NCBI GenBank assembly: GCA_039090855.1
Contig: CM076995.1
Coordinates: 118,990,270-119,054,269 of the forward strand
Origin: Macrothele yani
Lineage: Eukaryota; Arthropoda; Arachnida; Araneae; Macrothelidae
Direction of reading: 5' to 3'
Length of the DNA stretch: 64,000 nt
Each line of letters opens with the position of its first letter. Positions within the stretch are counted from its first letter, which is position 1. This document shows positions 11,760 through 21,215 of this stretch, in pieces. Under the pieces are notes generated by a model. That model was not told where the DNA came from, did not search any database, and saw only the letters and a program-made list of their open reading frames with translations. A program made the position numbers and the translations under genes.

Positions 11760-12047
11760 GTAAATAACAACACCGTCTATGTGCGATTTTTAAAGGTAAA
11801 AGATGAAGAATATTTACAATTAAAAACTCCACTAGTACTTTCTGGGTGACATTCACCCCGTCATCAGGTGGAACAGAGGTTATGTGATACTCGCGCAAAT
11901 TTATAAGAGTACAGCAATGCACCACGGGTAAAGGTCTCAAGCGTCACAAAATTGTGATTGTTACCATGGCAACCGAGCAAACACACTCGTGTAATTTCCA
12001 ACATCAAAACATTCAGATAGTAATACAAAGATTTTGTTACATTGTTA
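11760..12047 (-). mobile_element. Penelope-like element terminus: TATA box + hammerhead-like ribozyme
   Basis: Reading from 12047 leftward, this matches the 3' part of the plus-strand PLE at about 24840-25022: a related spacer, a TATAAA (11905-11900), the ribozyme-like motif (11882-11822) and a terminal segment ending CATAGACGGTG (about 11778). Only the non-coding terminus is present. Known PLEs carry hammerhead ribozymes in their terminal repeats, so this assignment combines sequence match and family knowledge. Confidence 0.75.
11822..11882 (-). ncRNA. Hammerhead-ribozyme-like motif (PLE copy 2)
   Basis: On the minus strand: CTGATGA (11867-11861), one unpaired C, a stem GGGTGA/TCACCC, then GAAA, a minimal stem III (AGTACT) and the expected cleavage A before GTGGA. 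GTGGA pairs perfectly with TCCAC just upstream of CTGATGA, forming stem I. All invariant core bases are present. The extra pyrimidine between core and stem II is also seen in the other copies, so activity needs a test. Confidence 0.7.
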
Positions 12048-12193
12048 AAGGCTATTGTCGAATCCCGGTGAGGCATGGATGTTGTGTTTGTCTTACGACA
12101 CTGGCTGGCTCTCTCCCTTCCCTGGAACTAGTGACCCTAAATTAGGGATGGGCGACTTTTGAGTTGCTCACGGTGGTCGTTAAACCTCCAATC

Positions 12194-12224
<31 letters not shown>

Positions 12225-12231
12225 TATTGTC
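12047..12231 (+). mobile_element. SINE family 1, 5'-truncated, with 11-13 bp target duplication
   Basis: The direct repeat AAAGGCTATTGTC (12047-12059 and about 12219-12231) brackets a copy starting at GAATCCCGG in the B box and ending in a ~30-nt poly(A) (12194-12221). It interrupts the PLE terminus region, so it is younger than the PLE. Truncation plus a target duplication is the signature of LINE-driven reverse transcription. Confidence 0.85.
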
Positions 12232-12249
12232 AAATTCCCATGTTGTTTT

Positions 12250-12346
12250 TAATTGCTATACTAGTGGGATTTTTAATTGTAAATATTCTTCATCTTTTAA
12301 CATTAAATATCGTACATAGACGGTGTTGTTATTTATGTGACATATT
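12250..12346 (+). mobile_element. Penelope-like terminal segment, inverted relative to the 11.8-kb copy
   Basis: ACTAGTGGGATTTTTAATTG through ATCGTACATAGACGGTG matches, in inverted orientation, the terminal segment at 11767-11833, and in direct orientation the one at 24961-25022. The upstream TATA and ribozyme core are absent: homology begins about four bases before the predicted ribozyme cleavage position. Confidence 0.7.
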
Positions 12347-12565
12347 GTACTAAATTGCTTTTATATTTACAGGGAAATTGCATTTTCAGTAAAAATCATG
12401 TTATCATAAAACAAAGAATTTGTAAGTCCAAAAATATTCAGAGAATTTACAAAAATTATGTCCATCGGAAGACTGGATCTGTAGCAGTTCCCGAGACCAT
12501 TTTGCACCACACAAGCCATTTCTTTTGGAAATCAGACTCAGTGAAATTCTACGATCCGTAACCAT
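12346..12565. other. Unassigned stretch
   Basis: AT-rich sequence continuing from the PLE terminus; nothing recognised. Confidence 0.35.
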
Positions 12566-12568
12566 TCT

Positions 12569-12760
12569 ATTTCATATCATATGCTTTATCTTCCATACCA
12601 CCTCTTGATAATTTCCTTGATTTTTTCCTCCATGAATCACTCTATTTCTTTCTGCCCATATCGGAAAATTCGTCTCAGCAACTATTATCAAGTGTACAAC
12701 ATTTTTTACTCGTAGGAATTGCACACATTTTGATAATTTGAAAGGCGTCTGAAAAAGCAA
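12569..12760 (-). pseudogene. Fragment resembling the C-terminus of a LINE ORF2
   Basis: A 62-codon frame contains IWAERNRVIHGGKN, which resembles the short W-x-x-RN motif near the end of L1/Tx1-group ORF2 proteins. It has no neighbours from such an element, so it would be an orphan 3' scrap. The match is short and could be chance. Confidence 0.35.
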
Positions 12761-12895
12761 AGCCGGCCAACGACGATACGTGAGTTTTCTGTATCTACGA
12801 ACATGTGTGATTTGCCGTAAAACTACATAGCATTTGTTTAAAAGATTTGTAAGAGTAAATCAACGAACATGTGTGCTTTGTCGTAAATATGATAT

Positions 12896-13186
12896 ATGAT
12901 CATATGTAGAGGATTTAAGGAAGGGTGTGTCTGACCACAGGTCTTAAACAACCCTTTGAAATAGGAAGCTAGGAGATTTGGGCTAGAGTGCCCGATAGGA
13001 AAGTGACACGGAAGCGAAGTAGAAAGGGGGAGGAAGACGCCCGTATTTATTACCGGGGGCCAGTACCCGGTGTCCGACGGCTTAACGTGCCCATCCGACA
13101 CACGGCGAATATTTAGTGGATCGAACCTGAGGTCCTTTCCGTGGCAGCCACGAACGTTGCCCACTAGGCAACCAGCGGCCAGCTTG
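12896..13186 (-). mobile_element. tRNA-derived SINE, family 2, copy 2
   Basis: On the minus strand it begins in a tRNA-like head (GTTGCCTAGTGGGCAACG), has the B box GGTTCGATCC near 13123, and follows copy 1 through CACTAAATATTCGCCGTG, AATAAATACGGGCGTCTTCC and TCTAGCCCAAATCTCCTA. The 3' end is near 12896. Both flanks carry copies of a ~52-bp sequence (12816-12867 and 13187-13240), longer than a normal target duplication. Confidence 0.8.
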
Positions 13187-13240
13187 GCCGTAAACGTTCA
13201 TAGTATTTTGTTTAAAAGATTTTGTAAGAATAAATTAACG

Positions 13241-14027
13241 GTTACAAAGTTGTATGTATTAATTTGAGTGTGCACACATTACCTTCTACCTGTATGGAAA
13301 ATAATAATGGATATGATCTTGCTGTTGCTATTCATCGGGCATCCTCGGATGTTCTAGACACTTTCATACTTTGATTAAGCTTATAGGTATGGGCGCCCAT
13401 ATGGGGAGCGGGAAAAGGGGCATTTGCCCTCCCCCTTCAAATCTGACTCCATTTCAGTGCTTGAGAGGTACTACGAAGTTTCACGATAACACTAGTTCAC
13501 TTGTTTTGTTGAACTTCTGGGTGTGTTGTATGAAGAAAAAATGGGAAAGACGTTGAGAATTTACAGTAAATTTAATTTTTTCATTGCATGTTATAGCACG
13601 ACGTACGTATGTACAGAGTGGAAAAGCATGAAAGGGGGAATTAAAATCCAGAATTTTGTCTTCAGCGTATTTTTACCGTCTTGATGACTGGTTGGGTGAT
13701 CGCTATAGGGTTTCGTGGCGCATAGGACACAAATGGTCAAAAGGGGGAGAAGCAACAACAGAGAAATTTCCTTATTGTCCCAATAAGCTGTCAAATTTCA
13801 TTAATCCATCACTTTTATGTAACTTTTATGTCTTCTGGGTTTCAATGCAATTATGTTCGAACTAACTACAACAGCAGGTGCATTACTACTTACCGGGAGC
13901 TATGCAAGAAATTTGCGAACAACGTATCTGAGATGGGAACGTTATGTGAAGGTGCAGCAGGTATACTTTCCCCCGTTTTATGGCCGCGGTATAAGGCAGG
14001 ATGGGTAAAGGCAAAATGGGAGGACAC
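13241..14027. other. Unassigned stretch
   Basis: Mixed sequence with a GGGCGCCCATATGGGG phrase near 13391. Short frames show no family likeness. Confidence 0.35.
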
Positions 14028-14341
14028 CGTTTTAGAGTAGGTTTGCATTGTAAATGACTTATCTTAATACCAAGCAATGACGGAACAGGGTGGAGAGGGG
14101 AGTAAATGGGGTTCCTTCTAGTGTTTGATTTCTTGTTGTGCTTAGTAGCTTCTCGTTAAATAGTCATTGAGAGAGAGAGAATGAATTAGTAGGGGAAATA
14201 AGAACGTCAGGAAAAGGCCCTTTTGACTTCAACACTAGAAGGAATCCCCATTCACTCCCCTCTCCATCCCGTCCAACCGTTCTTACGTGTTTAGGTTGGG
14301 AAAAGATACGCCTTTTACACTGCGAACCTACCCTAAAACTA
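14028..14341. mobile_element. Short inverted-repeat element (MITE-like)
   Basis: The arm at 14028-14132 (TTTTAGAGTAGGTTTGCA ... GGGGTTCCTTCTAGTGTT) is the diverged reverse complement of 14222-14341, separated by about 90 bp that includes a GA run. No coding capacity. Either a MITE or an inverted duplication; no convincing target duplication was found. Confidence 0.6.
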
Positions 14342-14661
14342 GTAAAGTGAATACTTCCCAACTGCCAGGTAATAATGAACTAACTATGCACAAAAATATT
14401 CGATATGTTGCTTCACACTCAATGCTTCTAGGGTGAAACGATTTGTGCCTTTAATATTTTTCAGCGGAAGATTCAACCTGCATTTGTCAAGTGCGTCAGT
14501 CGAAATAAGAAGGATAGTGTATTTGAGAGAGGCGAGAGTATGTCAGTATCGTTATGAAAAGTAGGTACCTGTGCGTTGTGTAACACACACGAACAATCAT
14601 AGTACTGTAGATGCATTAGCAATTGTACAGAAAACAGCAGCAGTCATCGTTGGCTCCTTTA
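14342..14661. other. Unassigned stretch
   Basis: No repeat or gene recognised. Confidence 0.35.
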
Positions 14662-14795
14662 TTTTTTTATTGAAAGTTTAACGGCCACCGTGAGCAACTC
14701 GATAGGCTATAAGTAAGCAGTCGCCCCTCCTTAATTTAGGGCCACTCGTTCCAGGGAAGAGAGAGAGCCAGGGTCGATAGACAAACACAACATCC
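14662..14795 (-). mobile_element. SINE family 1, 3' part only
   Basis: T-rich start, then the complement of the family body (GTTTAACGGCCACCGTGAGC, then TTAATTTAGGG and AAACACAACATCCA). It stops before the tRNA-like head, so it is 5'-truncated. Confidence 0.75.
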
Positions 14796-14968
14796 ACATT
14801 TTTCGGGTCCGTATCAATGACGACGCCAGCCGCTCAGAACTAGGTGGACTGTTAGGGGAGCTAAGCATGATGAGAGGGGGCAGAAATTTTGAAATGTTTG
14901 GCAGAAAAGTTTGGTAAAAAATTCCGTTTATGTGCCTTTTACCAGACGCTGGTAAAAACCACACGAAC

Positions 14969-15088
14969 GGAATCCATGGTTCCCATACTACATACATTAA
15001 TGTTATTCCCAGTAAAAAAAGAATTTTTCAAGTGAACATTGTACGTTATTTATTAAATATAACTTATGTAGTATGGGGAACCATGGAT
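14969..15088. repeat. 24-bp inverted repeat around an AT-rich loop
   Basis: TCCATGGTTCCCATACTACAT near 14970 pairs with ATGTAGTATGGGGAACCATGGA near 15066. The loop is ~70 bp and AT-rich. Could be the ends of a tiny MITE. Confidence 0.5.
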
Positions 15089-15197
15089 ACGAATCTGTAT
15101 GACAAGTTACTATTTCTTCGCAATTTTATCATATTTAGGTCGCTTTTTTTTTTTTTTTCATGAGGCTGTTTATGAATTTCAGTAACCTGACAAGGAA

Positions 15198-15228
<31 letters not shown>

Positions 15229-16559
15229 TGTTATAAACTATAATTACAAAAAATGTGTGTTTCACTACTCTCTTAGAAATTCGTTCAGAGGAGTCCCTAC
15301 ATTTCCATAAGTTCAAAAACTAAATTTAACAAATAATTCATTTTATACAGTAAGTATCCCTCTGAAATAAATTCGTTTATGCATATTTTTTTCTTGGTGC
15401 ATGTTTAGTGATTGATTTTTGGTGCAAGGTGGAATAATTGACAAATTTAGTGACTTTTTTTTACCTTTTATACGCGCACATGTATGAAAATTACTTTTTT
15501 TTTTAAATTCCAGGACTGCTTTTAAGTCACTGAACAATTGGCCTTCGTACATAGAACAACAGCAACTGTGATATTGTTCTTTTTATTTTTAAATTTAAGT
15601 ATCTTCTTTACATACAAATTGTTGAACATATAGCAGGGAGTCACAAAAGGATGAAATTTAATTTACTGTTTCATGAATGTGAAAAGTTTAAGGTTGTTAA
15701 AATAATAATAATTCGAAATATGCGAATCTAAGTGTCTGTACAACGAAGGGCGGCAACTGTTGGAAAGTGGAGAGGGGATCGCAAATCAAACACAAAAAGA
15801 AAAAAAAATATAAAAATATCTTTTTAAGGGCCTCGCGCTCCAAAACTTAAAAAAAATTATCAATACATAAAGAACATTTTAGCGAAAAAAATTTGTATGT
15901 ATTTTTAAACTGCGGGGGACCCGTGAAGACGCGGGGCTCGGGGTGACCGCCCCGGTTGCCCCCTGTAGCGCAGCCCAAGGAGGTTAGAAGTAAGAGGAGG
16001 TGGCAACAGCCGCTGTCCCTGTGCTTCTGGCGTGACGCCACTTTTTGTCAGCTGACTACGCCAATGCGCCCAACCTGAGAATCTCCTGTATATCTCTTTG
16101 GGGGAATCGCGAGTTTGAACGGGTTTTTCGGACCCTTACTCTACACATACAGGCATGAAAAAAATTGAGGCTGAAATATTCATTCCCATCATTCAAAATT
16201 TCCAGAAAGAACAGTAGAATATGTGTTGGTATTTCTTTAAAAAATTGAACAAAATGATGATTTTTTGAGCGGAAGTGCATAGTGCGCATGGTTTCTTACT
16301 GCCCATGTGCAAGTAACCATGTTTAAAATATAACCAAAAACCTAATGTTAAGAAATAAGAAGTCCGAAATATTCCTTCTTTCCATCCTAAGGTACGTCAC
16401 GTTCCCGAACTCCCGCAGCGCAGACTCCCACCACCTCAGAGAGAGAACAGAAACAGCTGATCTGTTTTGGCTTCACTCAAAACGGGTCCCTTCACCTAAT
16501 CTTCTTCTAACCTCCTTGGCGCAGCCAGCCCTGCAAGCGGGCGAGCCGTGAATGGCGCC
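15089..16559. other. Unassigned stretch with a TC/AC microsatellite
   Basis: A (TC)n(AC)n microsatellite lies at about 15199-15228. A GC-rich patch near 15915-16060 contrasts with its surroundings, and GCCCAAGGAGGTTAGAAG (15973) has a near-complement at about 16507. No gene is recognised. Confidence 0.4.
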
Positions 16560-16594
16560 ACAAAGGTTCCTCACAGCCGAAGAAATTCAAGGCA

Positions 16595-17035
16595 GTGTCG
16601 TCTGCGATAAAACTAATGAATACAATATTCTGGAATGTAAAAGGGTTACTCCCCTGGAGGGTTTCCTTTTTTGCACGGGAAACAAAACTGAATGCACAGT
16701 ATTATGCTACCCTCGTACAAGTGAAGCTTCGATCCACGAAACAGGTAATCCAGTCGCGTGACAACGCTGACCCACATCAATACAGTACACGGGAAAACGA
16801 CATCTGTATCAATAATGGGCTGGAAAATACTCAACTATCTCCCCTACAATCCTAACTTGGCTCCAAGTGATTCCCATCTGTTTGGCACACTTAAGGAGCA
16901 TTTAGGAAGGAAGAAATTCACTACAGACGAACAACTACAGCCACGCTAGGAGTGGCTACGACAGCAACCCAGATCCTTCTACATAGCTGAAATACGGTCT
17001 TCCATAGAGATGGGACAAGTGAAGCGTGAACCAGG
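16595..17035 (+). pseudogene. Mariner transposase fossil (C-terminal half)
   Basis: Frames at 16595-16855 and 16758-16949 together read as a mariner transposase: IFWNVKGLL, then LNAQYYATL, then DNADPH (the family has DNARPH), then NPNLAPSDSHLFGTLKEHLG and a final WLRQQPRSFYIAEI. The family's third catalytic Asp lies in YSPDLAPSD; here it reads N-P-N, so the residue is lost. At least one frameshift separates the halves. No inverted repeats were found, so this is an internal fragment. Confidence 0.75.
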
Positions 17036-17049
17036 GTCGGATTAAGTCA

Positions 17050-17142
17050 TTAATGGGCCCCAAGGCTAAGATATTTGAGTGGGCCTCAAGGCTATAAGAT
17101 ATCTGAGTGTGCCTCAAGGCTAAGATATCTGAGTGGGTCTTT
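17050..17142 (+). repeat. Three short tandem units, ~33 bp
   Basis: The phrase TGGGCCTCAAGGCTAAGATATCTGAG recurs three times with small changes. Related text lies at about 18080 and 20592, so this may be the 3' part of a dispersed repeat. Confidence 0.6.
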
Positions 17143-17210
17143 AAAGAATTATGATGGGGAATCATTATGAAGTCCGTTAAAACCCGAAACTGTAACAATA
17201 TGCTTGCGCA

Positions 17211-17422
17211 GCCGCCGTGGCGCAGTAGTCTAAGCGATAGCTTCTGACCAATTCGTCCGAGATGGGTCGGGGTTCAAATCCCGTTAGTCATGGATGTTGT
17301 GTTTGTCTTACGGCACTGGCTTCTCCCTCCCTGGAACCGATGGCCCAGAATTAGGGACGGGAGACTACTTTATAGCCTACTGAGTTGCTCACGGTGGTCT
17401 TTAAACCCCCAATATAAAAAAA
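17211..17422 (+). mobile_element. SINE family 1, full-length copy
   Basis: Complete tRNA-like head with A box TGGCGCAGTAG and B box GGTTCAAATCCC, body and short A tail. Flanked by TATGCTTGCG (17199-17208) and TATGCTTGTG (17424-17433), a target duplication with one mismatch. Confidence 0.85.
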
Positions 17423-17427
17423 GTATG

Positions 17428-17761
17428 CTTGTGATAATTAATAAATAGTGCATTCTTCAAACTAATAAATTATCTGTAGAGTTTTCATAATAAGTCACAG
17501 TATTTTTCATTGTTTTCATAAGAAAATGAATTGAAAGTTTAAGATTCCTAGATTTTGTCTTGCTAATGATTTAACATTGTATACTTTTCGTAATGCATCT
17601 GTTTTGTTATGCAAAATGAAAATCCACAGGGGGACTTCGACCATTAACGGTCCCAAGTGCTAATTGGGAGGTTTGTGTGTGTGGATGGTAGTGAAAGATC
17701 TGAAACTTTCTCGCACCCCACTGTACACAGCGACATGAAACCTTTACCCTTTTTTTAATAT
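17428..17761. other. Unassigned stretch between two SINEs
   Basis: AT-rich; nothing recognised. Confidence 0.35.
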
Positions 17762-17977
17762 TTTTTTTGATTGAAGGTTTAACGACCACCGTGAGCAACT
17801 CAATGAGCTATAAGCAGTAGCCCGTCCCTAATTTAGGGTCACTGGTTCGAGGGAAGGGAGGGAACCAGTGCCGTGAGACAAACACAACATCCATGCCTCA
17901 CCGGGATTCGAACCCGGACCCTTCTCGGATGAACAGTCATAAGCCAGCGATTAGACCACTGCGCTACCGGGGCGGCC
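17762..17977 (-). mobile_element. SINE family 1, full-length copy (minus)
   Basis: Begins with the complement of the tail (TTTTTTTTGATTGAAGG), includes GGGATTCGAACCCGG (B-box complement) and ends in the head complement CGCTACCGGGGCGGCC. A short CCCTTT occurs at both flanks. Confidence 0.85.
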
Positions 17978-18600
17978 CTTTGCCGTTGTAGAGTCACTGT
18001 CTTGAAATTTGTTCATTTCCAGCATCTGTTTCTGACCAAGTGTAAATCATACGAGACAAAAGTAAGCCTTTAGTCATGGTGGGCCCCAAAGCTATAGCCC
18101 CTATAGACCCCACCCCCTTAATCCAGTCATGGTTTTAATGGCGTCACCTAGAGAAAGACACATATAGGTGTGATATGTAGCTGGTTCGCTCCGGTTCGAG
18201 TGAACCATTTGTTAAATTAAACTGTCGAATGGAAAGTTTGAAGGCAATTTTTTTCAGTTTATTAGTGAGAATTTCTTGTCTTTTTATTTTCCCCCACGTC
18301 AGATAAGTTATTACTATATGCGCTACACCAAGAACACGCACTCAAACACCTCAGGAAAAACAGGGGATGATTCATGCGTTTGTGCCTTGTCGCCGCCGGC
18401 TGCCCCTGGAGAAACTTGCAAAGGTGCTTTTCTGCATAGATACATTTCGTAAAATCGCGTAAAATGAAAATATTTTCTCACAGTTGCTGATTTTCACGAA
18501 AGTTGATGAGCAGGTGAAAAAATTATTTTCACGAAAGTTGAACAGGTGAAAAAATTACTTTCACATCCTTTTTTTTTTTTCTCACTTTTTAAATATTTTT

Positions 18601-18644
<44 letters not shown>

Positions 18645-18646
18645 AG
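17978..18646. other. Unassigned stretch with a CT microsatellite
   Basis: It contains a ~38-bp tandem duplication around TTTTCACGAAAGTTGA (18490-18565) and a (CT)n run at 18603-18641. Confidence 0.45.
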
Positions 18647-18689
18647 ATGTATTTAGAAAACTCAGAAAAGCGTAGATTTTCTTATCATG

Positions 18690-18770
18690 CTCGTGTGATT
18701 CTGAACCACCGACGTTTTACTTTTGCACGTTCGGTTTACAAAAACGGAAAAGTATGGCAGCTAACTATTC
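18690..18770 (+). pseudogene. Possible FLYWCH-type zinc finger fragment
   Basis: The translated segment NHRRFTFARSVYKNGKVW resembles the first half of a FLYWCH finger, but the expected W-x-C and later Cys/His are not clear. FLYWCH fingers often accompany animal MULE transposases and a MULE fragment lies next door, but on the opposite strand. Weak call. Confidence 0.25.
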
Positions 18771-18854
18771 TCAGAATTTCTTTATTGGACAGTTATTATT
18801 TTTCCCATGATTTTTCGGATTACGAGGTAGAATCAGAAAATAAATGCATAGCAT

Positions 18855-19605
18855 TAAACCAAGCATGAAAAGACTCGCATGCATTCGTCGTGTGTTTCTG
18901 CTGATGCCTGGCCTTCAGCCCACATATTTGGAGGAAAGTCGCAGCAATCGCCAACATAATTATTCACTATATAATCAAGAAATTTGGTCAAATTTTCAGT
19001 GGCTGGTTTGAATTCGACGAGGTTAAATGCCAAACGTTCACCCACGTCTCCGGGTGACAGGTGCGATCAGCCATAAAAGTATCGTAACCACTGACCTGCT
19101 TCGCTGTTTGTATCTTTGTATTTTTTGACCAGGCCAAACTTTTGGATTTCCCCATACCAGGCTTGGCCCAAATGAAATCTGTATACAAGCAGTTGTGCAG
19201 TGGGCTAATCTAACCGTATAGCATTATGCATTGCTTTCACAAAGTCGGCAGCAATCACTGCAGGCATTAAAGCGCAGTTAATTGATGTACACTTTAACTT
19301 CTCAAATAAGGCCACATACATGTATGTTGCTTCCCTTTTATCTGGTAAATGGTAATAAACAGAATGCAATAGGGATGAAGTGGCCATTTTCAAGGGCATG
19401 CACAGTAAACATCTGTAACCAGAACATTGTACAATATTGAAAAATTTCATCTATGTATATTTTGGAGCATCTGATCAAAAAATGTAAACTTGACACACAT
19501 GAGAATACAATGATGCCAGTTTTCTTATCAGACATCATCAGGAACTCTTCTGATTTTATTGTTTTCAAATCAATTTCTTCGAAAGCATTTATAGCGGCAA
19601 TGCGA
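18855..19605 (-). pseudogene. MULE (Mutator-like) transposase fragment
   Basis: Overlapping minus frames read in order: FEEIDLKTIKSEEFLMM, IIVFSCVSSLHFL, IDEIFQYCTMFWLQMFTVHA, GHFIPIAFCLL, MPAVIAADFVKAMHNA, YRFHLGQAWYGEIQKFGL, and FPPNMWAE near the end. This is the typical MULE core: first catalytic Asp in the D-G-T-F-like block (here DEIF), second Asp in ADF, and the Cys/His block seen as YRFH. Frameshifts between blocks and a stop before PTAQLL make it non-coding. The enzyme would cut and paste a MULE DNA transposon in the nucleus. Ends are not identified. Confidence 0.7.
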
Positions 19606-19819
19606 TATTGAGGTAACGGTGGCTATTTTTTTCTTCTGTGCTTACACAATTTTTTTTAAGTCAAGAAATATCCTTTTCTGTAAGGGTCTCCAACGCGCCA
19701 GAATGTTATTCCACAGCAGCGTTCATTATCTTTGATGGACGTTAAGAAAATATCCTCTTTAGCTTTTCTCTTTGCGATGTTACTAACGAATTTTTTTCTG
19801 AGGGCCTTCAAGTTTTTTT

Positions 19820-19992
19820 CATGTTCTTAATACAATTTCCAGTGACTGATAATTCGCATGAATGAGCCATAACTAAATTCAAAGCATGAGCACTACAACA
19901 CACAAATTGGGATTTTGTGTACATTTCTTATACTAATCTATGCTTGCTACTTATTACGACAGCCCCGTCAACATAGACTGGCCAACCATATT
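19820..19992 (-). pseudogene. hAT-type / ZMYM1-like transposase fragment
   Basis: One frame reads YVDGAVVISSKHRLV, a stop, then SQFVCCSAHALNLVMAHSC. This matches the family pattern S-Y-D-G-A ... M-S-G-K ... Y-V-H-C-x-A-H-x-L-N-L-V. The block contains the first-Asp region and the C-x-A-H-x-L-N-L signature of hAT transposases and their domesticated ZMYM1 relatives. Only ~55 codons remain, with a stop, directly upstream of the MULE fragment. Confidence 0.65.
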
Positions 19993-20104
19993 CAAATCAC
20001 ATCAAGCTACTTCAACGTGGATTTGAGATTTGTAGCCTAACCTAATTAAGTCACGTCAGTTACAGATATAAAACAATAAAAAAATCGAGCTATTTATTTT
20101 GGTT

Positions 20105-20240
20105 GATCCACGTCCAACGTTTCCTTCAAGCGATATGGCCGTACCTTAGTGAAGATTTTATAAATTGATAGGAAGGTGATGGGTCTAGTTCTTGACATAC
20201 CTAAGGTAATCTTTTTTATATTGCAGCAGTAATGTGCGGT
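20105..20240 (-). mobile_element. Old RTE-like reverse-transcriptase scrap
   Basis: The plus text CGTTTCCTTCAAGCG, CCTTAGTGAAGATTTTATAAA and ATAGGAAGGTGATGGGTCTAG parallels the RTE copy at about 30370-30500 (which encodes KIFTKVLSHRLK and RPISLL). It is much more diverged than the other RTE copies. Confidence 0.6.
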
Positions 20241-20788
20241 CGTCGCATGCATTGAATGCCTAATTACGTGCAAAAATATACTTTATATAAAAAAAGAAAG
20301 AATTGTGCGAAAGAAAAGTTAATGCTGAAGTTTTTAGGCGAAAATTTAAACTACTCACCAATGAATGGTTTTAGAAGAGTTTTATTTAAAACAAAATTCA
20401 CATATTTGTCTGTATTTTTAGTAGGTATTAGTGAAACAAGCACAAATATGACAACTACCTTTGCATCGTCAAGCCTGTATGATAGATATTGTGCTGTGTG
20501 GAGAAGGCGAGTAGGATAGAAAGTGAAGTGGCAACAACAGCAACGAAGAAAGGCATTGTGATGCGAAATCTCTAGTTGCAACTATTCCGGCTTAAGGCCA
20601 GAGTGGGCCTCTAGGCTAAAACGCCTGAGTCAGATGTTTACTTGCCCCCATCCCCAGTACTGATGACAGACCTTCAGGATCTCAGAAACTACAGACCGTT
20701 GTTTGATTGTCCACCATTCACATCGTTTCTCGTCATGTTTCTGTTTCGGACCTTACCTTTTGTTGATGCTGCTTTTGTTCCTGATGTT
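20241..20788. other. Unassigned stretch with a second RTE scrap
   Basis: CAGGATCTCAGAAACTACAGACC at about 20675-20697 matches the RTE block encoding DLRNYRP, here on the plus strand. GTGGGCCTCTAGGCTAAAACGCC at 20600 matches the 17.05-kb repeat. Nothing else is recognised. Confidence 0.4.
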
Positions 20789-21215
20789 AATCGTTTGGCC
20801 CATTGAAGCCCTTGTGCCAATAAATTCCAACCACTTAAACCGTTTGGCATGGCGCTCTTTGGCTCATTGAAGCTCTTGCGCCAATAAATTCCAACCACTT
20901 AAACCGTTTGGCATGGCGCTCTTTGGCTCATTGAAGCTCTTGCGCCAATAAAATCCAACCACGTAAACCATTTGGCATGGCGCTCTTTGGCCCATTGAAG
21001 CCCTTGCGCCAATAAACTAAAACCACGTAAACCGTTTGGCACGAGCTTCTTTGACTCATTGAGGTCCTTGCGCTAATAAATTCCAACCACGTAAATCATT
21101 TGACATGGCGCTCTTTGGCCCATTGAAGCTCTTGCGCCAATAAAATTCCAACAACGTAAACCGTTTGGCATGGGCCTGTTTGTCTCATTGAGGCACCAAT
21201 AAACTCCAACTAAGG
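20789..21215 (+). repeat. 64-bp minisatellite, about 6.5 units
   Basis: The phrase TAAATTCCAACCAC starts units at 20821, 20885, 20949, 21013, 21077 and 21141 (spacing exactly 64 each time), then 21200 (59). Each unit also has CGTTTGGCATGGCGCTCTTT and TTGAAGCTCTTGCGCCAA. Divergence between units is low to moderate. Confidence 0.9.

Noticed and set aside
17211..17290. A possible true tRNA gene in the SINE heads.
   Set aside because: A and B boxes are present, but the anticodon arm does not fold normally and the head is always fused to the SINE body.
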